Assembly: GCA_035578175.1 (NCBI GenBank)
Contig: JAQMRL010000001.1
Location: 376,531,220-376,595,219, forward strand
DNA: 64,000 nt
Direction: 5' to 3'
Source: Catonia carolina
Taxonomy: Eukaryota; Arthropoda; Insecta; Hemiptera; Achilidae
A program made the translations under genes and the position numbers. How positions within the stretch are numbered: position 1 is the first letter of the stretch; the number at the start of each line of letters is the position of its first letter. The notes under the pieces were generated by a model. It was not told where the DNA came from. It saw only the letters and a program-made list of their open reading frames with translations, and ran no database searches. Shown piece after piece: positions 1-9,504 of this stretch.

Positions 1-215
1 CTGGGGACTTATTCCGGAGTTATCATCCTGCCATTTTGTTCCAAAAACAATCTCTGAGTTTTACGTGTAGGTTGCGTAGGTTTAACGCCAAAACCACCCA
101 ATGGAGGGCCTTTTCGTCGGCCGCGCAATCTGGATCAGTCGCTGTTCAAGTACCAGTTGATTCACTGGTGGTTTTTTGATTTCCCTCCTATCACCCATAT
201 CGGATAATCTGGCGT
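1..215 (-). other. GC-richer patch at left edge, possible exon or element fragment
   Basis: This stretch is clearly richer in G and C than the surrounding sequence. On the minus strand an ATG near position 201 opens a 38-codon frame rich in Arg, Lys and Pro that ends near 87, and another frame stays open to about 15. The two frames overlap with a one-base offset, which could mean a frameshifted coding relic. An AG that could be a splice acceptor lies just upstream. I recognise no family and the window edge prevents a decision. Confidence 0.2.
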
Positions 216-1290
216 AGAAGAAAAATCAGATTAAAAATATTCACCACTAACTTATAGTAAATTTCATAATAAGTCTAAAATGAAAAAGATCCAATACTGC
301 ATAGTATTAAAATTAAACAAATAAAACAAAATAAATTAATTGAAGACGAAACCGTTTTAAAAAAAAAATCTGTCTCAAAATAACAAAGGATTTAAAAGGG
401 AGTGTAAAAAGTGTGAACCATCCAAAACTTTAAGAACTAGCAAGTTTATAGTTCAGAACAATAATGTTCAATAAATTAGGTAACATTTCGATAACTAAAG
501 AATGGATACCTTATTTTTCTGAAATTAATGTTTGGTCGACACGCAATTTCATCGAAATAGAAAACAAAAGTTGAAGAGTAAACATCTCATTTTGAATCAA
601 CTGTTATTACGTGTTCTGTTACGCACACAAGTGCGTACATATAATTAGAAAGTAACGTAAAGAATAATATTACTGTATCTTACAGACACCGAAACAATTC
701 AGTCTAGAAACGTAGTTTTAATTAAGTAAATAGTATCAGCCCGTTATAAAAACTAAGTCCCCAAATATAAATGCAAAACACTTTTTCTTTAACTTTATTC
801 TAAAGTGTAAAAATCTAATCAGGTTTGTATTTTGGATTGTGCTACCAAGTTGGTGCGGGTGGATAGCATGTTTATATTTTAGTATTTTATCTAACAAGTG
901 AACTAAAATTGAATTAACCAAGTGAACACCTCTTGTAAAAGTGAATTCTTATCGTTCTTGAATTTGTGTTTGAATGTGAACCGGAGAGTGAATAGAAAAA
1001 TTCCAAGTGAATTAATTGTTTTAATTCTTTGCACTGAATGTAAACCGGGAAAATTAATTAGACATTCCAAGTAACAACATAGTGAAGTAGGTACCCTGCC
1101 TTAGTAAATTCTACAAAATAGAATTTATTAAGTGATTTTCTCGTAAATTATGATTAAATTCAGAAGAAAATTGTAAGGATTGGTAATTCCTGGGAAGATT
1201 AAGAAAACCAGCTAAGAGTAACGGCAGATTCTAGAAGATACGAGAAAATCTTGATCAGACGAAAACAAATTTAAGAGAAGGAATCCACTT
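216..1290. other. AT-rich stretch, no recognisable feature
   Basis: No open frame with protein-like composition, no terminal repeats and no tRNA-like boxes were seen. It may contain the remaining intron of gene A, whose first exon lies at 1608-1800. Confidence 0.4.
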
Positions 1291-1299
1291 GTTTTCCTT

Positions 1300-1492
1300 C
1301 TGGATGTTAGAAAGAAGATCAAGAGGACGACCAAGAAAAAGATGGAGGGGTGAAGTTAAGAGGAGTGTGGAAGGACAGGGATACAACTGAAAACAAACAG
1401 AGGAGGCGAGATGGTAGAAGGGCAGAAGAAGATGGAGAGGCTGGTAAACACTCGACCCGGCGATAGCTGGAACGGGCACTGGATGTAAAAGT

Positions 1493-1532
<40 letters not shown>

Positions 1533-1538
1533 CGCGCG
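1300..1538 (+). mobile_element. LINE 3' end relic with (TG)n tail
   Basis: Plus-strand translation near 1310-1345 gives an Arg-Gly-Arg-Pro-Arg-Lys-Arg-Trp-Arg stretch, followed by Trp-spaced basic residues. This is the typical C-terminus of RTE-like endonuclease-reverse transcriptase LINEs. In-frame stops occur, so it is a relic. It runs into a (TG)n and then CG-rich dinucleotide tract at 1493-1538, as expected of LINEs with microsatellite 3' tails. Confidence 0.5.
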
Positions 1539-1607
1539 TATTTATCGAAAGGTCTAATTTATGCTGACGTATTTTTATCATAAATATACTTTAGATAGTC
1601 AACTCAC

Positions 1608-1800
1608 CTAACCCTGGTGCTTTTCTTGCCATTGAAATTGCCTGGTTTAAGTAATTTGTCTGTTCAGGTTGTTGTTCAGGTAGTGTTTCTGTGACTTCTG
1701 ACGAATTAAGACCAGGTAGTGTTTCTGCGACTTCTGACGAATTAAGCCCAGATATTGTGACTAATATTAGACCTATCAGTGATGAAAGTAAATACTTCAT
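1608..1800 (-). CDS. Gene A: signal-peptide exon of a secreted DUF4773-like gene (partial)
   Basis: The exon begins with an ATG at 1800 and encodes a hydrophobic leader (MKYLLSSLIGLILVTISG) typical of a signal peptide. An acidic, Ser/Thr/Glu-rich segment follows, then a short amphipathic part ending KAPGL. A 12-codon unit, GLNSSEV-x-ETLP, is duplicated in tandem at the DNA level (36 bp). The exon ends at 1608 at a GTGAGT donor, leaving phase 1. That is the phase used at every junction of gene B at 18322-31210 and in the visible exons of gene C, on the same strand. Family membership is therefore inferred from architecture, not from the DUF4773 domain, whose exons would lie off the left edge or in unrecognised sequence at 1-1600. 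A longer open frame runs past the donor to 1591, but the splice reading is more likely. Confidence 0.6.
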
Positions 1801-1984
1801 TGTCTGCGATATTAGTTACTTTACACCTGTGAAAGAATTTATAATTTTAAAAATAATGGAATTTTTATTGGAATTAGGATTAAGATATTTTTAAAAAGAT
1901 ATTTATATTTATATTTAAGATATGGCAGGAGCCATAATATCCTTTTAACATAACTTATTCAACAAACACGAATATACTCTTAAA

Positions 1985-2162
1985 TAATTTTTTTGGGGGG
2001 TTTGCGTCTGACTGTTCTGCAATTTCTGCTAATGCAGAAGGTGGATAATGATGATAATAAAAATGAGTGATGAAAAAATGTTAGACCTGACCGGGAACAG
2101 AACCCGGGACCCCTGCGTAGAAGCCAGTTGCGTTAACCATTACCTCAACGGGCCGGCCTCGT
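1985..2162 (-). mobile_element. tRNA-derived SINE, family D copy 1
   Basis: Reading the minus strand, a tRNA-like head carries a pol III box-A-like sequence (TTGAGGTAATGG) and a box-B-like sequence near 2100 (GGTTCTGTTCC). A body with a GCATTAGCAGAAATTGCAGA motif follows, then a T/G-rich stretch. The same body occurs at 36335-36405, 45276-45443 and 49012-49196. No tRNA cloverleaf completes, so it is a SINE and not a tRNA gene. Confidence 0.65.
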
Positions 2163-2581
2163 AAATCAGTTACAGTGGCCTCTCTTAACCAAGGAGGTAG
2201 TTTTTTTAGTTTCCTCTCCAATGTTTTTTTGTCTACCTTTAGGTTTTTAGTTTACTCAGGATCTACCTGGGTTGTTCTAATGGTGTAGTCGTTGCTTACG
2301 AGTCAGTCGCTTGTACTGTTGTAAAGTACAATTTTGTACAAACAATGGAAGTAATGGTAATTCCTAATCACCGTAACTTCCAGTACTAAGGTAAAACACC
2401 ATTAAATAATGTAAAGGAAAAACCCCCATTTTAAAAATTAGTTACATTAGAATAGTAATTAGAAAATAAGCTGTAAATATAGCCAACTGTCAATCTTCTG
2501 ATACCGGTTAGTATTCCTTAGAAGAGCAATTTTGTTAGTAGTTTATTAATTAAATATTTAGTGGACGTTTATTCAATTTTC

Positions 2582-2965
2582 TTATGCTCTACTGGTAGAG
2601 CTGGCGCCCAAGATTTTTATATTATCATTCGTTGTTTCATATCCATGATAAAGTATTTGCCCACCTGTCAAGATTTAAGGTGGTGCATGCTTAACAGCTG
2701 ATCTTCGGAAACGAAGGTTCCTGGTTCAAATCCTAGTAAAGGTAGTTACTTTTATACGGATTTGAATACTAGACCGTGATTACCGGTGTACTTTGATGGT
2801 TGGGGTTCAATAAGCCATACCTCTCAGGAATGGTCGGCCTGAGTCTGTACAAGACTACACCTCATTTACACAGCAAATCATCTTTATTTCATGGGTCATC
2901 GGGTTGCTTATTGATCTTAAATTGAACAGATTGCAACATGCACATATTAAGGATTAAAAAATGAA
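2582..2965 (+). mobile_element. tRNA-derived SINE, family A copy 1
   Basis: A box-A-like TACTGGTAGAGC near 2590 is followed, after a longer than usual gap, by a box B (GGTTCAAATCC). A roughly 220-bp body is shared with 22018-22262 and 37565-37888, including GGTTGGGGTTCAATAA and GTCTGTACAAGACTACACC. The 3' end is A-rich. The longer gap between the boxes suggests an internal insertion of about 60 bp relative to the copy at 37565. Confidence 0.7.
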
Positions 2966-3467
2966 GGAAGAAATGATTTTTCTGAAGTAATTAAGGAAGC
3001 CGGCACCTCAGGATTGTAATCAGCTGTAACTAATGGAGCTATCTGGCCGGACAGTTACATTTTTTATACAGTACATTTTAAAAACGGCCCTTCGGTAATA
3101 TGCTGAACAGCAGCAGACCAGTCGATGTTCTTCTGTACTTGAAAAGCGTTTTTAAAGAGTATCATGGAACAAACATATGACTGTTTATATCGTTTTCGCC
3201 AGGATTTTGTACTGTACTTGCACATGAAGTTTTAGTTCTACCGTATCGTATAATATATGTAAAACGTGTTGCGTATACTGTGTATTGTTTGTGCTGGTTT
3301 TTATGTGATGCTCTGTAACATTTTATTTCATCCACGTGTCGATACAGTAGAAGCGATATTAGGTTTCTTAAGTCATTAATGAACTATAGTTTCGTACATA
3401 GAACAATATAATTTTATGTCTAACCTACAATATGTTCTTAATTTCGAGATCCAAATTGGCTTAAGCC

Positions 3468-4240
3468 TAATCAATGGTTCTCGACTTTTTTCTGTTATGT
3501 ACCCCTTACCAAATTATTTTTATAAATTGTACCCCTGGATTAAATTCTAGAGGTAATAAAACCAAGTCAAATTCGGGGTTACAATGAAAACAAGGTGAAA
3601 TACTATGAACAATATATTTAAATTACGTTTTAGCACTACAATGTTAATAAAAAATACTACATAACTAAAAATGTTTTAAAATCCAACTTGTTGTCCATTA
3701 GTTTTGTTATTTAAATAAAAAAATAATTTTTGAAAAATATAAACACTTTTGTTACTTTTTTACTTGCTCATTAATGGGAGCCCTATCCTTGCTTTGCTGC
3801 GCGCAGTTTTTTGAAGTTGGGGTCAAAAGAAGTCAAGAACAGTCTCATATTTGGGGCAGCAACTAACTTATTTCTGTATTTGTTTTTTTTTTTTTATGAA
3901 AGCGTAGAATGAAAAAGCTCTTTTCACTTATACAGTGAATGGAAAAGTCAACAAATCCTTCATTGCCAGGTCAGACAATGTTCATATTCACTGTTGGGAT
4001 CCAATCAAAAGTTAATGAGAGGTTTTGTCTTAAAAGCTGATTTCAATTAACTGTCAATAGCAAATTCAATCTGAATTACTTTTTATGTGACATCCAACTG
4101 TGCTGATTAAAATTTATCTTAAAAAAAGGATTTTGAATCTGCTTGTTAAAAATATTTACTCGTATGGGTGCTTTTTGTTTGGCTAAAAGTTATACGTTTT
4201 ACAAATCCGACATTATACATTTTTCTTTTCACAAACCCCC
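3468..4240. mobile_element. Decayed hAT-like element
   Basis: The left end (CAATGGTTCTCGAC followed by a T-tract and TGTACCCCTTACC) matches the general form of hAT termini that begin CAGTGGTTCTCAA. The minus strand between about 3760 and 4000 translates in broken frames to a C-terminal-like segment with Phe-Asp-Pro-Asn and Lys-Leu-Arg motifs that recalls ZBED/hAT transposases. The right terminus was not identified and no target duplication could be placed. Confidence 0.35.
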
Positions 4241-4462
4241 TGGCGACCCATTGCGTGTTCGTGTGGAATGTATATTTTGGCAGTCAGTGACGATGTGTGT
4301 GATTATAAGTGGCGTGTTGTAATGTGTACAATGCTGTGGTTGATCTTTTTTCATTAAGTGGTTAGTTAGTATGTTTAAATGAAGAGTTTCCAATGCATAA
4401 CTGTGTAATTAGAGCGTGATGCCTTCGGAGCTTCCACGTGTGGTTGAGGGTTTTCAAATACG

Positions 4463-4723
4463 TTTTTCATTATGTTATGAAGCTTCGTTGGATGATATTG
4501 AGATATGGTTCCAGTGTTGTTTGTTTAGATGAAGTTCATGGCTCCTGATATTTGTATTTAATGATAAATTATCTAGTAATAATGGGATTTTTAACACTTC
4601 TTTTGCTGCTATGATAGCTGCCTCATTTCCATGTATACCAAAATGTGATGGAACCCGCACAATGTGTACTTCATTTCTGTTATTATTTTTTTTAAAATTA
4701 GGTAGGTTGGATATGTGTTCCAT
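4463..4723 (-). pseudogene. LINE RNase H domain relic
   Basis: The minus strand encodes VRVPSHFGIHGNEAAIIAAK, which fits the conserved VPSHvGIxGNExADxxAK segment of the RNase H domain at the C-terminus of I/Jockey-type LINE ORF2 proteins. The expected catalytic Asp of the GNExAD motif is replaced by Ile, and the frame is short and isolated. It is a dead 3' fragment. It lies directly beside a plus-strand mariner relic. Confidence 0.6.
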
Positions 4724-4857
4724 AATTATAAACTCTTTAATCTCTTTTATTTATTGGATCTACAACTTTTATTTCAAACATTTTTCTCTACAGAGCTTAG
4801 TTTTACGTCAATTAGTGGTTTTTTTTATACTTTGCATATCAAAATCAACTTCGATAA

Positions 4858-5215
4858 TAGGTGATATTCATTTAGACAAAATAAAAAGGCGTAACACGCT
4901 GAATAAGGGAATTGTTTTGCTTCATGACAATGCCCGTTCACATATGGCTAACCGTACCCAAGACCTCATTGCATCATCTGGCTGCTAACATCTTGGTCAC
5001 CCTCGGTACAATCCCGATCTAGTGCTTAGTGATTAAAACTTGCTCCTGAATTAAATAATTCATCTTTGATGTCAGCGCCACGACGATGACGATGACCCAA
5101 AAATGGCCGTGTTGCAGCAGTTATAAAATCAGGTGGCAGGTTTCTATCATAATGGAATTCAAAAGCTGGTTGAATGATACAACAGTGTCTTAATATTTGT
5201 AGAAATTATGTTAAA
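4858..5215 (+). pseudogene. Mariner transposase C-terminal relic
   Basis: The plus-strand frame from about 4873 reads LNKGIVLLHDNARSH, then NRTQDLI, and after a stop a degraded PRYNPDLVLSD block. This is the second catalytic Asp (HDN) and third catalytic Asp (PDLxxSD) region of D,D34D mariner transposases. At least two stops interrupt it. The end near 5200 corresponds to the usual C-terminus (Asn-Tyr-Val-Lys-Lys). Confidence 0.65.
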
Positions 5216-5847
5216 AAGTAGATTAACGTACAGGATTTGATGTAAAAATGAAATTGTTAAAAAAGTACAATACTACACTTCTTAAATTATTCAAGGCAAA
5301 CTTATATTTTTATACAGAATCTAATTTTAATCACAGCGAAGCATATTCAACCATGCATGTTCAACAACATTTTAGAAAAAAACATTTGAAATAGTAACAT
5401 AGTTTTAGCTACTCTTTATCTTTTTTATTTTATATACTACTTACTTTCTCTGTCAGCTGATGTTTGAGGGGTTAGAAAGGTTTACAGTGTTACCTGAAGG
5501 GTCAACGCTCTTTATTTCTGCTTCACAATTTTTTCAAAGCAGATCAGCCTCCATTTCATTCGCTGCCTTGTTGCTGTAATCTGTTCTTCATTGGAGTCAA
5601 TTTCTAGTACAATTATCACTCCTTTGAATCGGCTTTTGGTTTCAAAGTATTAGTTGTGTCTGAAATATTTGTTGGTCGCCTTGGATTCACCATCGGCTAT
5701 ATGTATAAGCTTTACAATTTGTTACAAATTGGTTGCGTAAGTTATAATATGCAATTTTTGGTTTTTAATTGGTAATATTTTGTTTTCCAAATAAGAAACA
5801 ATAACTTTGAAAATTTTGCCAGTTTTCAATAATTTTTTACCCGTATC

Positions 5848-6238
5848 AGGCAGGTGGAGAGTTAAATTATTTGCATTCGATCTGCTGGTTCCAGGGCTAC
5901 AAAACGTAGTTATGTAAGTACATAGTAAGCACATAGTCATTCAGTTATATGACTGACGCATTAAGGAACAGAAGAGGTAGAGGTGTAAAAACACTAACTA
6001 GTTAGCGTTATCTCCTCTGAGAGTAATGAGTTTCACTACACAGCCAGACCTGTAATGAATGAGGCGAAGTCGTCATTTTCAGGATGGAAAGTAGATGCTT
6101 TTCAGAGAGCCCGGCATGCTGATAATCTTTTCCACTCAGTGAGGAATGCAATGGTAAACCACCTCACTCCTCGTTTTACCTAGTAAAGCCTATAGAGGTT
6201 CAAACCAGCCTTTCGGCTGATGACCTAAACAACAACAA
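5848..6238 (+). repeat. Repeat B copy 1
   Basis: This roughly 390-bp unit starts CAGGCAGGTGGAGAG and ends at CTTTCGGCTGATGACC followed by AAC repeats. Related copies are at 17334, 26685, 34487, 41512, 42255, 49197 and 53478. An internal plus-strand frame around VVNEVKVSFAxWKVDAF recurs in several copies, here with local changes. I do not recognise the family. The AAC-type tail suggests a retroposed element. Confidence 0.75.
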
Positions 6239-6658
6239 TTTGCAATATGGTCACGTGATACACGATTTCCGTGTTGTGTTTTACACTTGGTTGTCTTAAA
6301 TTCAACCATTTCCAGATTTCATGGGCACGAGTTTAATCAAAACTGTAGGGTCAAAATTGAAACTATCAATATTGTGCACTTTTGGAAGCACTGATAATAT
6401 TGTTCAATCAAATAAAGACTGAAATATTAACGACGATATTCTTTTTTTTCTTATTAAAACTATAAGAGATTAAAATAATTTTGAGCTAGTGGCCTAAACT
6501 ACTTATTAAGACTAACTATTATCAAAAACGCTTAAAAACTCTGGAAAATATTTTCTCTGCCAGAAACTAATACAACGATTTAATGTACAAGTTAATAATA
6601 ATTTTTTTATATGACTGATACAAACAAATAATAAATAGCCTTGTAATATTTATTATTC

Positions 6659-6893
6659 ACATAATTCATCTTTTTTTATCCGAGGCGGCGAGAAAAACTC
6701 ATGTTTAACTCCCACACGATGAGGGAAGTAGTGTTGGACTCAATTGAGGCGTCCTCGTCCAGCCCCAAGGAGGCCGCAACCGCCTTACCAACCAAAAACC
6801 CGCAGCCTGGTCACTTGATCCGACATCAGCAAACAACCCTCCACCTCCCTCGGAACTGTTTATATAATACTACAAGGGACATAATTCATCTTT
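6659..6893 (-). mobile_element. 205-bp GC-rich retroposed insert with 15-bp target duplication
   Basis: ACATAATTCATCTTT occurs at 6659-6673 and again at 6879-6893, flanking a GC-rich 205-bp block (6674-6878) in AT-rich DNA. The T-run at its left edge is the poly(A) end of a minus-strand insertion. The size and 15-bp duplication are typical of target-primed reverse transcription. The insert looks like a 5'-truncated LINE 3' UTR or a short retrocopy. A plus-strand 64-codon frame over it is probably fortuitous. Confidence 0.75.
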
Positions 6894-7700
6894 AATATTA
6901 ATCATATTATTATCACATAATGAGAAATAATATACCTCTTATAATTTAATGAATTTAAAATTTTAATTCCTTACCTGTTATAAACTAAAGAAAAGTAATC
7001 CAATTTTAGTAGAATGGTGATATTATTATAATTCACAAAATAAACAAATCTAAACAAATTTGATTGCCAATAAAAAATTTGTCAGCACTACAAAAAGACT
7101 GAATACAAAAATATAATTTGTACTTTTGTTTCTAGTGATTTTTATTCTAATTAACGTCACACCTCTGAATCGTCTGTTCATTGGAGAAATCGTGTTTTGA
7201 CGCTGCAACTGTATCACGTTATTAATTAGGCTGTATAATTAAGCTTACATAGAAACACTGTTCCTTGAAATTTATTTTATTCAATCAGATATTTATTATA
7301 GCAGTACATTAGGTGTTACAAAAAATTTATTTAATCTAATTTGTATTAAAATTTTTGTACTTAACTTAATCCATTAATTGCATGTTTGTTCATTTTACTT
7401 TTCTTTATTGTTTCTTTGTTTAATAATAATTATCATATAAGACACAATATACCTAATATGAAATTTTTGTGACATGTTTTTAATAGCGTGTCATTTTTTG
7501 GAAATCGGCTAATAACGGAGAACTTAGTAGGTTTTAGTTTACCCTCCCCAGTGAACATCACGACCTATCAGTGATGAACCTAAAATGAAATATTTAAAAT
7601 GTGCAGGGACCAAAACAGTCAAATATTGTTTTAATAATAAAAATTTCTAAAATGCGCTCAGCACATTCATACGCTACGAATACAATGACGTATGTCATAT
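6894..7700. other. AT-rich stretch, no recognisable feature
   Basis: No protein-like frame or repeat boundary was seen. Confidence 0.35.
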
Positions 7701-7704
7701 TTTT

Positions 7705-7825
7705 CACATCAAAGCTTGGTAATTAGCGACTACGTGGGTAAAGTAACTGGAACTGTGAGCCGAGGGTCGAATCCGGGACTGCCGCATTGTAGGGTAGCTA
7801 CCATTACGCTACGGATGCGATCTTG
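7705..7825 (-). mobile_element. tRNA-derived SINE, family E copy 1
   Basis: On the minus strand a tRNA-like head (TAGCGTAATGGTAGC, then GGATTCGACCC) is followed by a body ending in a motif read on the plus strand as GGTAATTAGCGACTACGTGG. A second copy with the same plus-strand end lies at 25905-26035. The box A and box B matches support a pol III-derived SINE. Confidence 0.55.
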
Positions 7826-7899
7826 TCATATATATAACCGCACTCACACACTTTAATGTTTATATTCTTTTTTTGTATTGTGTTTGGACGGTTTGAAAA

Positions 7900-8025
7900 G
7901 ATTCTAGAACATTCTGTGTGGTACTTTCTAGAAGGCTAGCTTAGAAATGTATATAAATAGGTGTGTACTAGTGAATAATTGATAAGTTTTATTTAAGAAC
8001 TTTTGTTGTAAAGTAAAATAAACAT
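7900..8025 (+). promoter_or_regulatory. Heat-shock-element plus TATA promoter-like block
   Basis: TTCTAGAACATTC at 7902-7914 is three alternating 5-bp heat-shock units (TTC-GAA-TTC), and a second TTTCTAGAA lies at 7925-7933. A TATA box (TATATAAATAG) is at 7950-7960, and AATAAA lies at 8017-8022. The compact order, enhancer, TATA, then polyadenylation signal within 120 bp, is more typical of an LTR than of a gene promoter. No coding exon follows directly. Confidence 0.45.
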
Positions 8026-8112
8026 TATTGCATTGAGAGTTCGATATCTTGTTTTTTTTATAAAGAACTCTACTGCTGAGACGTTAACAACAGCTATTGC
8101 ACTTAGAACTAG

Positions 8113-8310
8113 TTTACAATGGTATAGCAATCGGTAGAGTAAGAAGTCGTCATCGTCATGTAAACGGTTGGGATAGTCAGCGATAGAGTACTAAAAATAA
8201 AAGTATGTAGAGTAAATAAGTCAGTGTGGTAGCAAAGTAACTCTACCACTCGCCTACTAAAAAGAACCCCACTCATCAACATGCCAACCGTACTCTACCT
8301 CTCGCTTTGC
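8113..8310 (+). repeat. Left terminus with GGTAGAGT subterminal motifs
   Basis: GGTAGAGT or one-mismatch versions occur near 8133, 8183 and 8207 and inverted near 8238 and 8290. Their counterpart cluster, inverted, is at 16975-17085. Such subterminal clusters usually bind transposase. Confidence 0.5.
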
Positions 8311-8482
8311 TGGTATAATACCGGTGTAAACCAGATGGGGTTGTTGCTGTTTTGTTGTCGCAGGTGAACCAAATTGAAATTTGTTAATCCTTTTTGTAAT
8401 TTATAAATTTTATTAGTGGTTTTTTGATGCACAAGACTGTTCTCGTTTTTTCTGTGTTAATTTGTTACCTAACCAAAAAATA

Positions 8483-8760
8483 ATGAAGCGGTCAGAATCT
8501 GAAATATTGAAACTTGTTGATTTTTACCGTAAAAATGAATGTTTGTGGAACATTAATAGTGCAAATTACTTACACAAACACACGAGAAACTACGGATCAC
8601 TATTATGTTAAGGGAGTTTAATTAATCAATCAGAAGTAAAGAAAAAATTTTCATTATCATCTTACAATACATTCCATATTCTCGCATATCTACGGGAGGA
8701 ATGTCTCTTGAAAGTTAAGCAGATGTTACAGAAGCTTTCTGTTTTTAATCGTTGGCCGAG
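8483..8760 (+). pseudogene. MADF-like domain relic with nearby A-tract
   Basis: An ATG at 8483 opens a 42-codon frame whose core reads ILKLVDFYRKNECLWNINSA followed by NYLHKHTRNYG. This resembles the start of the MADF domain, a DNA-binding fold found in transcription regulators and some transposon proteins: a helix, then Leu-Trp and a Tyr. A stop follows at 8608, and a later segment near 8640-8740 could be the rest in another frame. An A22 run at 8877-8898 lies 120 bp downstream. The segment is absent from the partner arm of the surrounding element, so it was inserted later or lost from the other arm. Confidence 0.35.
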
Positions 8761-9019
8761 CTTGTTTTATATTATGTAAACTAGGCACATACATGAATCT
8801 AAAGATTTCTCATAACAGTCCATCTTTTATCACTCCGAATACCAAATCAAAACATGCCTTTAAACTCTTTTTAAACAAAAAAAAAAAAAAAAAAAAAATG
8901 ACGGCGCGCATTGTTAATAGTAATACATTATGATATTTACTAAAATAATATATATAAAAAACTGGGTAACAGAGCTAGAACAGAGACAGTAGTAAAGTTC
9001 TACAAGGTAATGGCAGCCC

Positions 9020-9496
9020 CAGTCCTTCTTTATAGTCCAGTCTGCAACGTGTGTCGAAAAATACCCGAGAGAGGAAACAAATTGTATAAAGCTAATTTTT
9101 TTTCCATCGATTACTATAGTTTAGACAAGTGTACTGCCAAAAGTCCCAACCCCTACTCCCCTTGCTTCCCCCCCCCAGCGGCCCCCCAAAGTTACAAATT
9201 GCAAGGGTTTCGTAAATCGCGTTTATCTCAAAAACTAAACATGGTATTGGATCAAATATTTTTTTGTTGTCTTTCTTATGATATTTCCTACAATTAATAT
9301 CCTAATCTTTTTTATCGTATCTTTTACCGTTCGGTAGTTATTCATAAAAAAGTTGCTAAAACATTATAAATTCAATTACGTAATTTTACTTTTTGGTTTA
9401 CAACTATTTAAACTTACATTTTACACAAAAATGTTTCATACAAAACTTTTAGTCCTTTTTAAGATCTATAAAATGATATATAACAGTACTTACTTT
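9020..9496 (+). repeat. Left long inverted arm, outer part
   Basis: This segment is the inverted counterpart of 16090-16550, sharing a C-rich run next to CTTGCTTCCCC and ACCGTTCGGTAGTTATTC. Divergence is modest with small indels. A 95-codon and a 60-codon frame inside it are not genes. Confidence 0.85.
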
Positions 9497-9504
9497 ATTG
9501 TAGT

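Noticed and set aside
1255..1581. Minus-strand 108-codon frame with Thr-His repeats
   Set aside because: It is the complement of a (TG)n tract and a LINE 3' end, so it is low-complexity shadow coding.
2090..2110. tRNA genes at the box A/box B sites (2100, 2710, 37590, 45400, 49130)
   Set aside because: No complete cloverleaf or acceptor stem. The sites are repeated with shared SINE bodies and some have target duplications.
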